64,000 bases of DNA from Corydoras sp. C115 (taxonomy: Eukaryota; Chordata; Actinopteri; Siluriformes; Callichthyidae). Both the position numbers and the translations under genes were made by a program. This document shows positions 56,464 through 64,000 of this stretch, piece by piece (position 1 is the first letter of the stretch; the number at the start of each line of letters is the position of its first letter). The notes under the pieces were generated by a model, which was not told the origin of the DNA, did not search any database, and worked only from the letters and a program-made list of their open reading frames with translations. The DNA is taken from the NCBI GenBank assembly GCA_019802505.1, contig JAFMOC010000044.1, positions 822,001 to 886,000 on the forward strand, written 5' to 3'.

Positions 56464-59133
56464 GTTCTTTACAACATAAGGAAGATCAGACCCTTTTTGA
56501 CTGAACATGCTACCCAACTGCTTGTTCAAGCCCTAGTCTTATCCCGGCTTGATTATTGTAATGCACTACTTGCCGGTATCCCAACTTCCACAATCAGACC
56601 TCTTCAACGAATTCAAAACTCTGCAGCCCGACTCGTGTTTAACCCCCAAGAGAACTCATGTCACTCCATTACTCACTTCCCTCCATTGGCTCCCTGTAGC
56701 TGCTCACATTCAGTACAAGTCACTGACTCTGGCATACAGAACCATTTCTGGATCTTCCCCCTCCTACCTTCACTCTTATCTTTTCAAAATACACTCCGAC
56801 TCGTTCACTTCGCTCCAGTGATGATTGCCGCCTGGCGATTCCACCTCACCGAGGAGCTAATTCTCACTCCGTGGCGTTCACCACTGCAAAATGGTGGAAC
56901 GATCTTCCCAACTCTGTCCGTAAGGCAGAATCACTAAACAGTTTTAAGAAACTACTTAAGACGCATCTCTTTAACAAATACCTGTTGTAAAAATAAAATA
57001 AAAAAGGGGGGGGGGCGCAGCATCGAATAACAATCAGGTTTGATGAATTTACAGTATAGTTGGTTTTCTCCATGGCTTCTGACTTGTGATGTTCTCATTT
57101 GTAAGTCGCTTTGGATAAAAGCGTCTGCTAAATGACTAAATGTAAATGTAATAATTATAATTATACATTTTATTTCATAGGCGCCTGAAACTCAAGTACA
57201 CCTTACAGTTTACAATAGGTATTAAAAGATAAATTATGACAGCATTAAAACAAGTAAAGATAACAGAAGACAGAATAAAACAATCATAGGGCATATGCAA
57301 TTTTAAAAAGATGGGTTTTTAGTGAGGACATGAATAGTGACGGTGAGTCTTTGTTCCGAATGTGTGGTGGTAGAGAATTCCAGAGATGGGGGGCTGAATA
57401 GCTAAAGGCTCTACCCCCCCATGGTGGAGAGACGAGCAACGGGAACAGTCAGGTGGATAGAAGAGGAGGATCTGAGAGAGCGGGAGGGAGTGGCGATATT
57501 AATGAGGTCTGAGAGATTGTGAATAGCCTTAAAAGTGAGCATCAGGAAATGTCTAAATGATGTATGACCAGTGTATTTATCAGATCTGTTACAGAGATAG
57601 GCGGCACGGTGGCTTAGTGGTTAGCACGTTCGCCTCTCAGCGCTAGGGATTCCCGGTTCGAATCCCCATCTGGGTGGAGTTTCCATGTTCTCCCTGTGTC
57701 CGCGTGGGTTTCCTCCGGGTTCTCCGGTTTTCAAATTGCCCCATATAGAGTGTGTGTGCCCAGCGATGGATTGGCGCCCTGTCCTGGGTGTATCTGCCCA
57801 GCGCCCGAGACGTTCTCCCCTGGATGGGCATGGGGAACCCCACTGCGACCCTAATAGAGGATAAAGCGGGAGATAATGAATGAATGAATATTTGTATTAC
57901 TCTGTAAAGCACTTTTTATTGCTTATGTATGAAAGGTCTATAAATAAACTTGCCTTGTATTCAAATGTAATGCAGTTTACGGTCACATTGTATTTGTTTA
58001 GTCTCCATGTTTTTTTTGTGTGACATTAAACCAGTTTTTGTTACACTGATTATTCCAGGTCCTGGTAAAGAATAAACTCAAATACTTTGGCGGTGACTCA
58101 GTCAGTATGATCGATTACCTGATATGGCCGTGGTTTGAGAGGGTGGAGGCCTGGAACCTCAAACAGTAAGTTTTCACATTTATACAAACGTACAAAGCAC
58201 AGACTTCCGTTGTGAATTGATATTTTATTCACATAAGGTTTGCAGGTTAGGAAAAATAATCTGCTTATTCACTCCTATATAATGCAAACTAAATGATTTC
58301 ATTTGAGCAGGGCTGTCTAAACACTTTCACAAATCACTGTACAAGTGATGGATGTTTTATTAAGCATGAGTATCTATTCAGTATCTTTAAAGTACATTTG
58401 AACGTTGGGCAAATAATCTTTTGCCAAAATTATATATATATAAAAAAAAAAAGATAAAATGTGATGTTAAAAAGCGATGTATGAAGCACAGATTTGTGAA
58501 TGAGGGGAGCAGGTGAGGTAATGGAATCTACCTGTGACCTGTCTGTGCCTTTATGTCTGGGAATTTGCTCAAGATTTACCAGCAAGTTCTAAAATATTAA
58601 GTTCATTCATTATCTTCCTCAGGGAATGGGATTGGGGGGTTCCTCATGCCCATCCAGGGGAGAATGTTTCAGGCGCTGGGCAGATACACCCAGGACAGGG
58701 TGCCAATCTATCACTGGGCACACACTCACTCACACAGACCCACACACACAAAAACACACTATATGGGGCAATTGAGGGCATTTAGTTTACCTTGAATCCA
58801 TGTTTTTGGACTGTGGGACGAAACCTGGAGAAGCCAGAGGAAACCCACGCGGATACGTGGAGAACATGGAAACTCCACCCAGATTGGAATTCGAACCCGA
58901 TTCCCCAGCAATGAGAGGCGAAATGTAGTATAATTTCTGTTGCATTTAGATTTGTTTGTAGAACATGTTCTCTTTTTTAAAGTTGTCTGGATGGACACCT
59001 GGAGCTAAACAGCTGGATTCTCCTCATGCAAAAAGATCCAGCTGTGAAAGCCACAATGTTCGATGTGGACTGCCATAAGGTTTTCTTCAACTCCTTCATG
59101 ACTGGCAAACCCGATTATGACTACGGTCTATAA
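51553..59133 (+). CDS. gsto1: Glutathione S-transferase omega, second tandem copy
   Basis: Paralogue of the preceding gene with the same expected thiol-transferase role. Coding exons are 51553-51583, 53620-53728, 54701-54923, 56231-56332, 58059-58165 and 58983-59133, identical in length to the first copy and giving 240 residues. Catalytic C31 lies in RFCPFAQR, and the glutathione-site CESPITCEYLDEAYP and C-terminal PDYDYGL are intact. In the third coding exon about 85% of residues match the first copy. The gene is about 2 kb longer because many SINEs and an L2-like LINE fragment occupy its introns. No disabling change is seen, so it is likely functional. Symbol gsto2 is equally possible. Confidence 0.95.
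51635..51944 (-). mobile_element. V-SINE copy 31
   Basis: Antisense copy with small deletions (TATTAGGTTCCCC; CCACCGCGAATCC). It starts 50 bp after the first coding exon of the second gsto gene. Confidence 0.93.
51959..52312 (-). mobile_element. V-SINE copy 32, with target duplication
   Basis: Full-length copy bounded by CTAGTTAAGAATTA on both sides, inserted directly beside copy 31. Confidence 0.96.
52383..52718 (-). mobile_element. V-SINE copy 33
   Basis: Diverged antisense copy without the GAAT tail and with a shortened head (GCTGACCACTTAGCCACCG). Confidence 0.9.
52792..52823 (+). mobile_element. V-SINE head fragment
   Basis: GGCGGCACGGTGGCTTAGTG through TTAGCACGTTGG only, so A box but no B box. 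Confidence 0.8.
52904..53175 (+). mobile_element. V-SINE copy 35, 3' damaged
   Basis: Complete head and centre, then a deletion joins GATTGGCACC to CCTGGATGGG, followed by a G run. It is interrupted before the tail. Confidence 0.9.
53180..53398. repeat. MITE-like relic
   Basis: TCACCACCATGTCAGTATCACTG and neighbouring pieces resemble the antisense interior of the 43005-43580 MITE; no ends are preserved. Confidence 0.45.
53399..53580 (-). mobile_element. V-SINE copy 36, head half
   Basis: CACACTATATGGGGCAATTT to CCACTAAGCCA; the tail half is absent. It ends 40 bp before a gsto exon. Confidence 0.88.
53971..54198 (-). mobile_element. V-SINE copy 37, 3' truncated
   Basis: Antisense copy joined directly to the LINE tail at ATAAATCTATCGCTGGGC, with a complete head. 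Confidence 0.93.
54212..54562 (-). mobile_element. V-SINE copy 38, with target duplication
   Basis: Full-length copy bounded by TGACTAAATATA and TGACTAAATATA, same orientation as copy 37. Confidence 0.96.
55262..55313 (-). mobile_element. V-SINE tail fragment
   Basis: AATCATCTTCCACTTAAACC ... GGGGGGTTCCCCATG only. Confidence 0.7.
55363..55709 (-). mobile_element. V-SINE copy 40
   Basis: Full-length antisense copy with a G run at 55611-55620. Confidence 0.94.
55721..56065 (-). mobile_element. V-SINE copy 41, with target duplication
   Basis: Full-length copy with TTAATTTTTATT on both sides, directly following copy 40. Confidence 0.95.
56431..56463. repeat. (AAT)n microsatellite
   Basis: Eleven AAT units at the truncated 5' edge of the LINE fragment. 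Confidence 0.95.
56464..57153 (+). pseudogene. L2-like LINE, end of reverse transcriptase and 3' UTR
   Basis: 5'-truncated copy of a non-LTR retrotransposon. LDYCNALLAGIPTSTIRPLQ and NSAARLVF are followed, after frame shifts, by HVTPLLTSLHWLPVAA and YKSLTLAYRTISGSSPSYL. WNDLPNSVRKAESLNSFKKL and a stop codon come next. This series is typical of the C-terminal part of L2/CR1-type proteins. The frame is broken at least twice. The 3' UTR ends GCTTTGGATAAAAGCGTCTG...TAAATGTAA. It is the longest copy in the window and shows what the shorter tails come from. Confidence 0.85.
57160..57598. repeat. Probable interspersed repeat of unknown class
   Basis: GAATTCCAGAGATGGGGGGC, TGAATAGCTAAAGGCTCTACC and GAGGAGGATCTGAGAGAGCG look like a known fish repeat theme. 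It continues after SINE copy 42 (CTATAAATAAACTTGCCTTG). I cannot assign the class. Confidence 0.45.
57600..57889 (+). mobile_element. V-SINE copy 42, internal deletion
   Basis: Complete ends, but the centre jumps from CTCCGGTTTTC to AAATTGCCCC, losing about 55 bp. Confidence 0.94.
58602..58920 (-). mobile_element. V-SINE copy 43, diverged
   Basis: Antisense copy that lost the CTATTAGGGTCGC segment. The head ends at GAGAGGCG, 60 bp before the last gsto exon. Confidence 0.9.
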
Positions 59134-59249
59134 ACATGTCTCTCTTTCCCAATTACTGTTTCAGGACCAAATGCGTATTTCCTGTGGGTTTGTGTTAATA
59201 ACTGTGGGAGGGATGTTCAGATGTTACACAGCTTTCTGTAAACAGCTTG

Positions 59250-59255
59250 ATTAAA
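59250..59255 (+). terminator. Poly(A) signal variant, second gsto gene
   Basis: ATTAAA in the conserved block AGCTTGATTAAAAT, about 117 bp after the stop. Confidence 0.55.
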
Positions 59256-59358
59256 ATCTATACTTTGCTTATACTGTTTGTTTTTTTAATTGTGCTCTGA
59301 TTATATACTTTGCTTATATGTTCCTAATATCATTTGTGCATCACTAAAGGATTTATAG

Positions 59359-59662
59359 GGCGGCACGGTGGCACGGCGGCTAGGGATTCCCGGTTCGAAT
59401 CCCCATCTGGGTGGAGTTTCCATGTTCTCCCCGTGTCTGCGTGGGTTTCCTCCGGGTTCTCCAAAAACATGGATCAAGTCAATTGAATTCTCCAAATTGC
59501 CCCATATAGAGTGTGTTTGTGTGAGTGAGTGTGTGCCCAGCGATAGGCTGGCGCCCTGTTCTGGGTGTATCTGCCCAGCGCCTGAGACGTTCTCCCCTGG
59601 ATGGGCATGGGGAACCCCACCGCGACCCTAATAGAGGATAAAGCGGGAGATAATGAATGAAT
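59359..59662 (+). mobile_element. V-SINE copy 44, with target duplication
   Basis: Head with a GGCACGGCGGC rearrangement and a central deletion. AAAGGATTTATA flanks it on both sides. Carries the rare variants GATAGGCTGG and CTGTTCTGGG. Confidence 0.95.
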
Positions 59663-59820
59663 AAAGGATTTATACTGATGAGAAATGACCCATCTGACAA
59701 TTCCACAATTCCAAGAAAAGTTAACTGTATTCATTTTTAACATAAATGTTTGTCTTAATTATTTAGGTTCAATGTTGATGAAATCATCATTTAGCTCTGT
59801 GCCAGTTTTCCCTTTAAACA
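59663..59820 (+). repeat. Left arm of a perfect inverted duplication
   Basis: 158 bp of non-SINE sequence, from AAAGGATTTATACTG to CCCTTTAAACA. I found no mismatch with the reverse complement of 61697-61854. The similarity continues leftward into SINE copy 44. Confidence 0.95.
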
Positions 59821-60125
59821 TTCATTCATTATCTCCCGTTTTATCCTCTATTAGGGTCGCGGTGGGGTTCCCCATGCCCATCCAGGGGAGAACGTCTCGG
59901 GCGCTGGGCAGATACACCCAGGACAGGGCGCCAATCTATCGCTGGGCACACACTCACTCTCACACACACACTCTATATGGGGCAATTTTGAGAATTCAAT
60001 TGACTTGATCCATGATTTTAGACTGTGGGAGGAAACCAGAGAACCCGGAGGAAACCCACGCAGACACGGGGAGAATCTCTAGCACTGAGAGGCGAACATG
60101 CTAACCACTAAGCCACCGTGCCGCC
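59821..60125 (-). mobile_element. V-SINE copy 45, with target duplication
   Basis: Antisense copy with a deletion in the head half (GGGGAGAATCTCTAGC), flanked by TTCCCTTTAAACA. Confidence 0.94.
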
Positions 60126-60129
60126 AGTT

Positions 60130-60518
60130 CCCTTTAAACAATACATTTTAAATACAATTGACATTAATTATAAGTATAACTGTGGCTCATTAAAATTTTT
60201 TGCTTATCTTAGGGATTATTTATTAAGGCGTGATGGGGCTGCAGATATTAAAACAAGTAAATAAATTAAAACGTGTTCTATAGCATTTAGAGGAAGCACC
60301 TTGTATGCTCATTTTTATTTAATAAATGAAAGAGAATATTTTGATTTTAGTACTAGAAAATATTTTTATGTGAACTGAATACACAGTATATAAGGGCTGT
60401 AACCATGGCAAAAAAAATAAATAAATCCATGAAATATACATATTCATTATCTATTAAAAAGATTATATTCCAAACAGCTTGATGGTAAAATACTAATATA
60501 TATATCACTGTTTTATGG
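60130..60518. other. Intergenic, AT-rich
   Basis: No gene or classified repeat is seen. Confidence 0.5.
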
Positions 60519-60520
60519 TC

Positions 60521-60868
60521 GGTGGCACGGTGGCTTAGTGGTTAGCACGTTCGCCTCTCAGCGCTAGGGATTCCCAGTTCGAATCCCCATCTGGGTGGAG
60601 TTTCCATGTTCTCCCCGTGTCTGCGTGGGTTTCCTCCGGGTTCTCCGGTTTCCTCCCACAGTCCAAAAACATGGATCAAGTCAATTGAATTCTCAAAATT
60701 GCCCCATATAGAGTGTGTCTGTGTGAGTGAGTGTGTGCCCAGTGATGGATTGGCACCCTGTCCTGGGTCTATCTGCCTAGCGTATGAGACGTTCTCCCCT
60801 GGATGGGCATGGGGAACCCCACCGCGACCCTAATAGAGGATAAAGCGGGAGATAATGAATGAATGAAT
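60521..60868 (+). mobile_element. V-SINE copy 46
   Basis: Full-length copy flanked by TTTTATGGTC and TTTCATGGTC, a near-perfect target duplication. Confidence 0.95.
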
Positions 60869-60879
60869 GTTTCATGGTC

Positions 60880-61131
60880 ATACCCATCCAGGGGGGAAAG
60901 TTTCGGGCACAGGGCAGATCCACCCAGTATTGCTGAGCACACTCACATACACACTGTATGGGGGAATTTAGTGCGTTCAATTTACCTTGAAGCAATGTGT
61001 TTGGACTGTGGGGGAAAACCGGAGGACACCCACGCGGACACGGGGAAAACATGGAAACTCCATTGGGATTCCAACCTTGATCCCTAGTGCCATGAGGCAA
61101 ACGTGCTAACCACTAAGCCATCCTGCCGCCC
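60880..61131 (-). mobile_element. V-SINE copy 47, diverged
   Basis: Tail missing; body from TACCCATCCAGG to CATCCTGCCGCC. Confidence 0.9.
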
Positions 61132-61362
61132 AGTTACTGTAATATTGTTCATAATTACAACTATTATAGGTTCTGTATATGGTTATGGTTATGAAGGGAT
61201 GACTGTAGAGGAGAGTCATGCAGAATAACCCACACAGCATGATTGACACAAGTCCTGAATCACCCTGAAGTGGTTCATATTGCAGTAATGACTGGCTCGC
61301 TGTAAATCAGCTTATTACACATACATCCAAATGATAGTAAGTGGTCAGTACAGTGGTCAGCT

Positions 61363-61697
61363 CGGCGACACGGTGGCTTAGTGGTTAGCACGTTCGCCTC
61401 TCAGCGCTAGGGATTCCCAGTTCGAATCCCCATCTGGGTGGAGTTTCCATGTTCTCCCTGTGTCCGTGTGGGTTTCCTCCGGGTTCTCCGGTTTCCTCCC
61501 ACAGTCCAAAAACATGGATCAAGTTAATGGAGTTCTATAAATTGCCCCATATAGAGTGTGTGAGTGTGTACCCAGCGATGGATTGGCGCCCTGTCCTGGG
61601 TGTATCTGCCCAGCGCCCGAGATGTTCTCCCCTGGATGGGCATGGGGAACCCCACCGCGACCCTACTAGAGGATAAAGCGGGAGATAATGAATGAAT
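61363..61697 (+). mobile_element. V-SINE copy 48
   Basis: Full-length copy abutting the right arm of the inverted duplication. It differs from copy 45 at many sites, so the two are not simple duplicates. No target duplication is seen. Confidence 0.95.
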
Positions 61698-61854
61698 GTT
61701 TAAAGGGAAAACTGGCACAGAGCTAAATGATGATTTCATCAACATTGAACCTAAATAATTAAGACAAACATTTATGTTAAAAATGAATACAGTTAACTTT
61801 TCTTGGAATTGTGGAATTGTCAGATGGGTCATTTCTCATCAGTATAAATCCTTT
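61697..61854 (-). repeat. Right arm of a perfect inverted duplication
   Basis: Exact reverse complement of 59663-59820 over 158 bp. The similarity continues rightward into SINE copy 49. Confidence 0.95.
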
Positions 61855-62030
61855 ATTCATTCATTATCTCCCGCTTTATCCTCTATTAGGGTCGCGGTGG
61901 GGTTCCCCATGCCCATCCAGGGGAGAACGTCTCGGGCGCTGGGCAGATACACCCAGAACAGGGCGCCAACCTATCGCTGGGCACACACTCACTCACACAG
62001 ACACACTCTATATGGGGCAATTTGTAGAAT
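61855..62030 (-). mobile_element. V-SINE copy 49, head truncated
   Basis: Shares with copy 44 the rare CCCAGAACAGGGCGCC variant, and the CCAACCTATCGC region differs at one base. It stops at TTTGTAGAATTCAA. Confidence 0.94.
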
Positions 62031-62098
62031 TCAAAGCTCTTTAAAGCCGTTTAGTGAAGCACACTAAATGGAACCTTATAATAAATTTATATATAACT

Positions 62099-62473
62099 CC
62101 ATCCATCCATTATCTTTCGCTTTATCCTATATTGGGGTCGCAGGGGGAAGGGGGGGGGGGTTCAGTATGCCCATCCAGGGGAGAATGCTTCGGGCACTGG
62201 GCAGATAGACCCAGGACAGGGCGCCAATCTATCGCTGGGCACACACTCACTCAGACATACACACACATACTGTACACACTCTATATGGGGGAAATTTGGA
62301 GAACTCAATTGAATTGATCCATGTTTTTGGACTGTGGGAGGAAACCGGAGAACCCGGAGGAAACCCACGCGGACAAGGGGAGAACATGGAAACTCTACCC
62401 AGATGGGGATTCGAACCGGGAATCTCTAGCGCTGAGAGGCGAGCGTGCTAAACACTAAGCCACCGTGCTGCCC
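62099..62473 (-). mobile_element. V-SINE copy 50, GGAT-tailed, with target duplication
   Basis: (ATCC)n tail, a G run and full head, flanked by ATTTATATATAACT on both sides. Confidence 0.95.
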
Positions 62474-62687
62474 ATTTATATATAACTTCATATTTAAATA
62501 AACGTGCATATACAAGTCATTCTGTGTCTTAACTGTACATAATAGCTGCCTTCATGAAATCTATGGGACATTTTAACTAAATTATTTAGTGCTTAAACTA
62601 TTAAGAGAAAAAACAATAGTACATGATTAAATATTTTTATGGTGTAGCCTTAGAATCGGTGCAATGACAGTCTTGAGAATCTAGAGC

Positions 62688-64000
62688 CTAACTGAGTCCA
62701 TTTAGAATTCCACCATTGGGGAAATGTGGGGCATACTCTTGAATAAATACTGATGTATTTCTGAGCATCTCCTCAAAATGCTCTACCATCTGTGCATAAG
62801 TTTGCCTCTGTAATACCAAAGGTCTGAAAATGTTGACCGGTTCTGCAGACAGAAACACTTCAGGAACTCCAATTTCAACTGGAACAAGTGGATTCCCGAT
62901 AATAATGTGACTGAGTCTCTTTTCCTGCAAACACTTCTGTAGAAAACTCAACAAGTCTCGCAACCTCCGCTCTAAAAACAGGGGCCGCCATGCTGAAGCA
63001 GCATTGTTTAACAGCAGATGCATCAAAGCCGTTTTCAGATGGTAGTTACAAAGTGCAGTTTTGCCTTTTAAACTTGACTGTTTTTTGTGCAAAAAAGTGA
63101 CTATTTGAAGGCATTGCATGTGGCAGGAATTTTCTGGAAGTTTCTTTGCAAAATGCTTGAGTATGTTTCTCTCATAAACAGTGAACGAAAGGTTCCAGTG
63201 GATATCCGAGTTGTTGCTACTCTCTGAAGGAAAGTGTGAGATGAAGTACACGTCCGAGTCCTCAAACTGGATAGCTGGGGTCATGTTTAAAACGATGACC
63301 TTTCCTGACTTGAACTTAACCTTCAAAGCTCCAGGAAAGTCCAGGTTGCGGAAAGCGAGCTCAAACTCGTACTTGTGGGAGATCTGCCCCCAGGCTCTGG
63401 TCACTGAGATCTGAAACCACTTCATGACCTGATCTTTAGACATGTATGCAGTGTTTCTTGAACAGAGGAGTTCTTCCAATGTGTGATCACCAGTACTGTT
63501 TTGGTGTTGGTTGTGAAGCAAGCAGAGCATATCCTCACCAGGAGTGGCTGTGCCACAAAGACAACTTGGGCAGTTCTCACTGTTTTTTGTCAGCTTAATT
63601 ATGCCACAGCCTTGGAGGTCTAATGGAATGTCAAAAGAAGATTCACACCACAGCTGAAACTGAAACCTGTAGGGTTCTGGAGTCGCAAATGGCACAATAA
63701 TGTCACACATTAAAGGTTTACAGACTCTCCAGGACTCAAACATGCTGCCCACGCCAATGAAGTCCTCAAGCTCCATGTCAACGTCACGGTCACAGATGCT
63801 TCTCAAAGCCTCCAGCAGATCATCTGCAAAGCCTTCAACAAACTCCTGCACTCGTCCACTCTCAAGGACAAAAGGGTGGAAGCTGGTCTCACAAAGGTTC
63901 CTCAAAACAGCTTTGTTTAAATCCAGGGCACTGGGGTTGATTGATCCACTGTTGCTCAGCCCATCTTCATCTTCAGCTAGTTCAGGTACATCATAAGGAT
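62688..64000 (-). CDS. itprip: Inositol 1,4,5-trisphosphate receptor-interacting protein, C-terminal part
   Basis: ITPRIP (DANGER) binds the IP3 receptor and tunes calcium release; it belongs to the Mab-21 superfamily. The open frame enters at the window edge and runs 436 residues to TAG at 62690-62688 without an intron. Human ITPRIP has 547, so about 110 N-terminal residues lie outside. The visible part starts with an acidic linker (PELAEDEDG). The Mab-21-like nucleotidyltransferase-fold core includes CKPLMCDIIVPFATPEPYRF, and a CPSCLCG motif follows. The helical C-terminal part includes NYHLKTALMHLLLN. The apparent start at 63905 is a TTG inside the frame, not the true start. ITPRIPL1 or L2 are alternatives, but position beside gsto genes supports ITPRIP. 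Confidence 0.88.
   Translation of the reverse strand, partial: PYDVPELAEDEDGLSNSGSINPSALDLNKAVLRNLCETSFHPFVLESGRVQEFVEGFADDLLEALRSICDRDVDMELEDFIGVGSMFESWRVCKPLMCDIIVPFATPEPYRFQFQLWCESSFDIPLDLQGCGIIKLTKNSENCPSCLCGTATPGEDMLCLLHNQHQNSTGDHTLEELLCSRNTAYMSKDQVMKWFQISVTRAWGQISHKYEFELAFRNLDFPGALKVKFKSGKVIVLNMTPAIQFEDSDVYFISHFPSESSNNSDIHWNLSFTVYERNILKHFAKKLPENSCHMQCLQIVTFLHKKQSSLKGKTALCNYHLKTALMHLLLNNAASAWRPLFLERRLRDLLSFLQKCLQEKRLSHIIIGNPLVPVEIGVPEVFLSAEPVNIFRPLVLQRQTYAQMVEHFEEMLRNTSVFIQEYAPHFPNGGILNGLS

Noticed and set aside
56497..56937. A 146-codon frame as a host gene
   Set aside because: Its sequence matches the end of an L2-like reverse transcriptase, it shifts frame within the LINE, and it has no intact start or domain.
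59343..60130. Inverted duplication spanning complete SINEs on both sides
   Set aside because: SINE copies 45 and 48 differ at many positions and only 45 has a target duplication. I therefore limited the firm claim to the 158-bp core plus the matching parts of copies 44 and 49.
62688..63905. 63905 as the true start of the ITPRIP-like protein
   Set aside because: That codon is TTG and the same frame stays open to the window edge with plausible acidic linker sequence, so the gene is truncated by the window.
1..64000. A previously undescribed gene system
   Set aside because: All supported coding regions belong to known vertebrate genes or known transposon classes; the unusual signals are structural, and I saw no new multi-gene system.

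Overview
The window is vertebrate nuclear DNA, almost certainly from a ray-finned (teleost) fish. Coding exons are short, phase-consistent and separated by introns. The genes are vertebrate families, and the repeats are typical of teleosts: V-SINE-type SINEs, L2-like LINE tails, Tc1 and hAT-like elements, and long (TA)n tracts. An otophysan such as a catfish or characin is possible, but the sequence alone does not fix this.

Five genes were rebuilt exon by exon. A urokinase-type plasminogen activator-like serine protease (plau-like, minus strand, about 8.3-14.6 kb) is predicted at 408 residues: signal peptide, one kringle and a trypsin domain, with no EGF module. IKK-alpha (chuk, plus, 20.2-39.1 kb) has 21 coding exons that join without a frame break into 752 residues. 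Two tandem omega-class glutathione transferases (plus, 42.7-48.6 kb and 51.2-59.3 kb) are each 240 residues over six coding exons with identical phases. An ITPRIP-like Mab-21 family gene (minus, 62.7 kb to the window end) is cut by the edge. In human, GSTO1, GSTO2 and ITPRIP are neighbours on 10q25, and CHUK and PLAU also lie on 10q, so the content fits a compacted piece of conserved synteny.

The rest is mostly repeats. About 50 copies of one V-SINE-type family (about 350 bp, tRNA-like head, GAAT or GGAT tail) fill roughly a fifth of the window and are densest around the second gsto gene and the gsto-itprip interval. A second, older SINE family shares its 3' tail with an L2-like LINE present as several 3' ends. 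Two 1,618-bp Tc1 elements carry uninterrupted transposase frames differing at three residues. A hAT-like non-autonomous element with an 8-bp target duplication has a SINE nested inside it, and a Tc1-type MITE lies in a gsto intron.

The genes do not form one pathway: extracellular proteolysis (plau), NF-kB signalling (chuk), thiol redox and detoxification (gsto) and calcium-release modulation (itprip) are linked by ancestral position. I found no operon-like, CRISPR-like or otherwise new biological system. The most notable signals are structural: a perfect inverted duplication, a tandem SINE array, young Tc1 copies, SINE-LINE tail sharing, an EGF-less urokinase and ARE-like motifs shared by the two gsto promoters.
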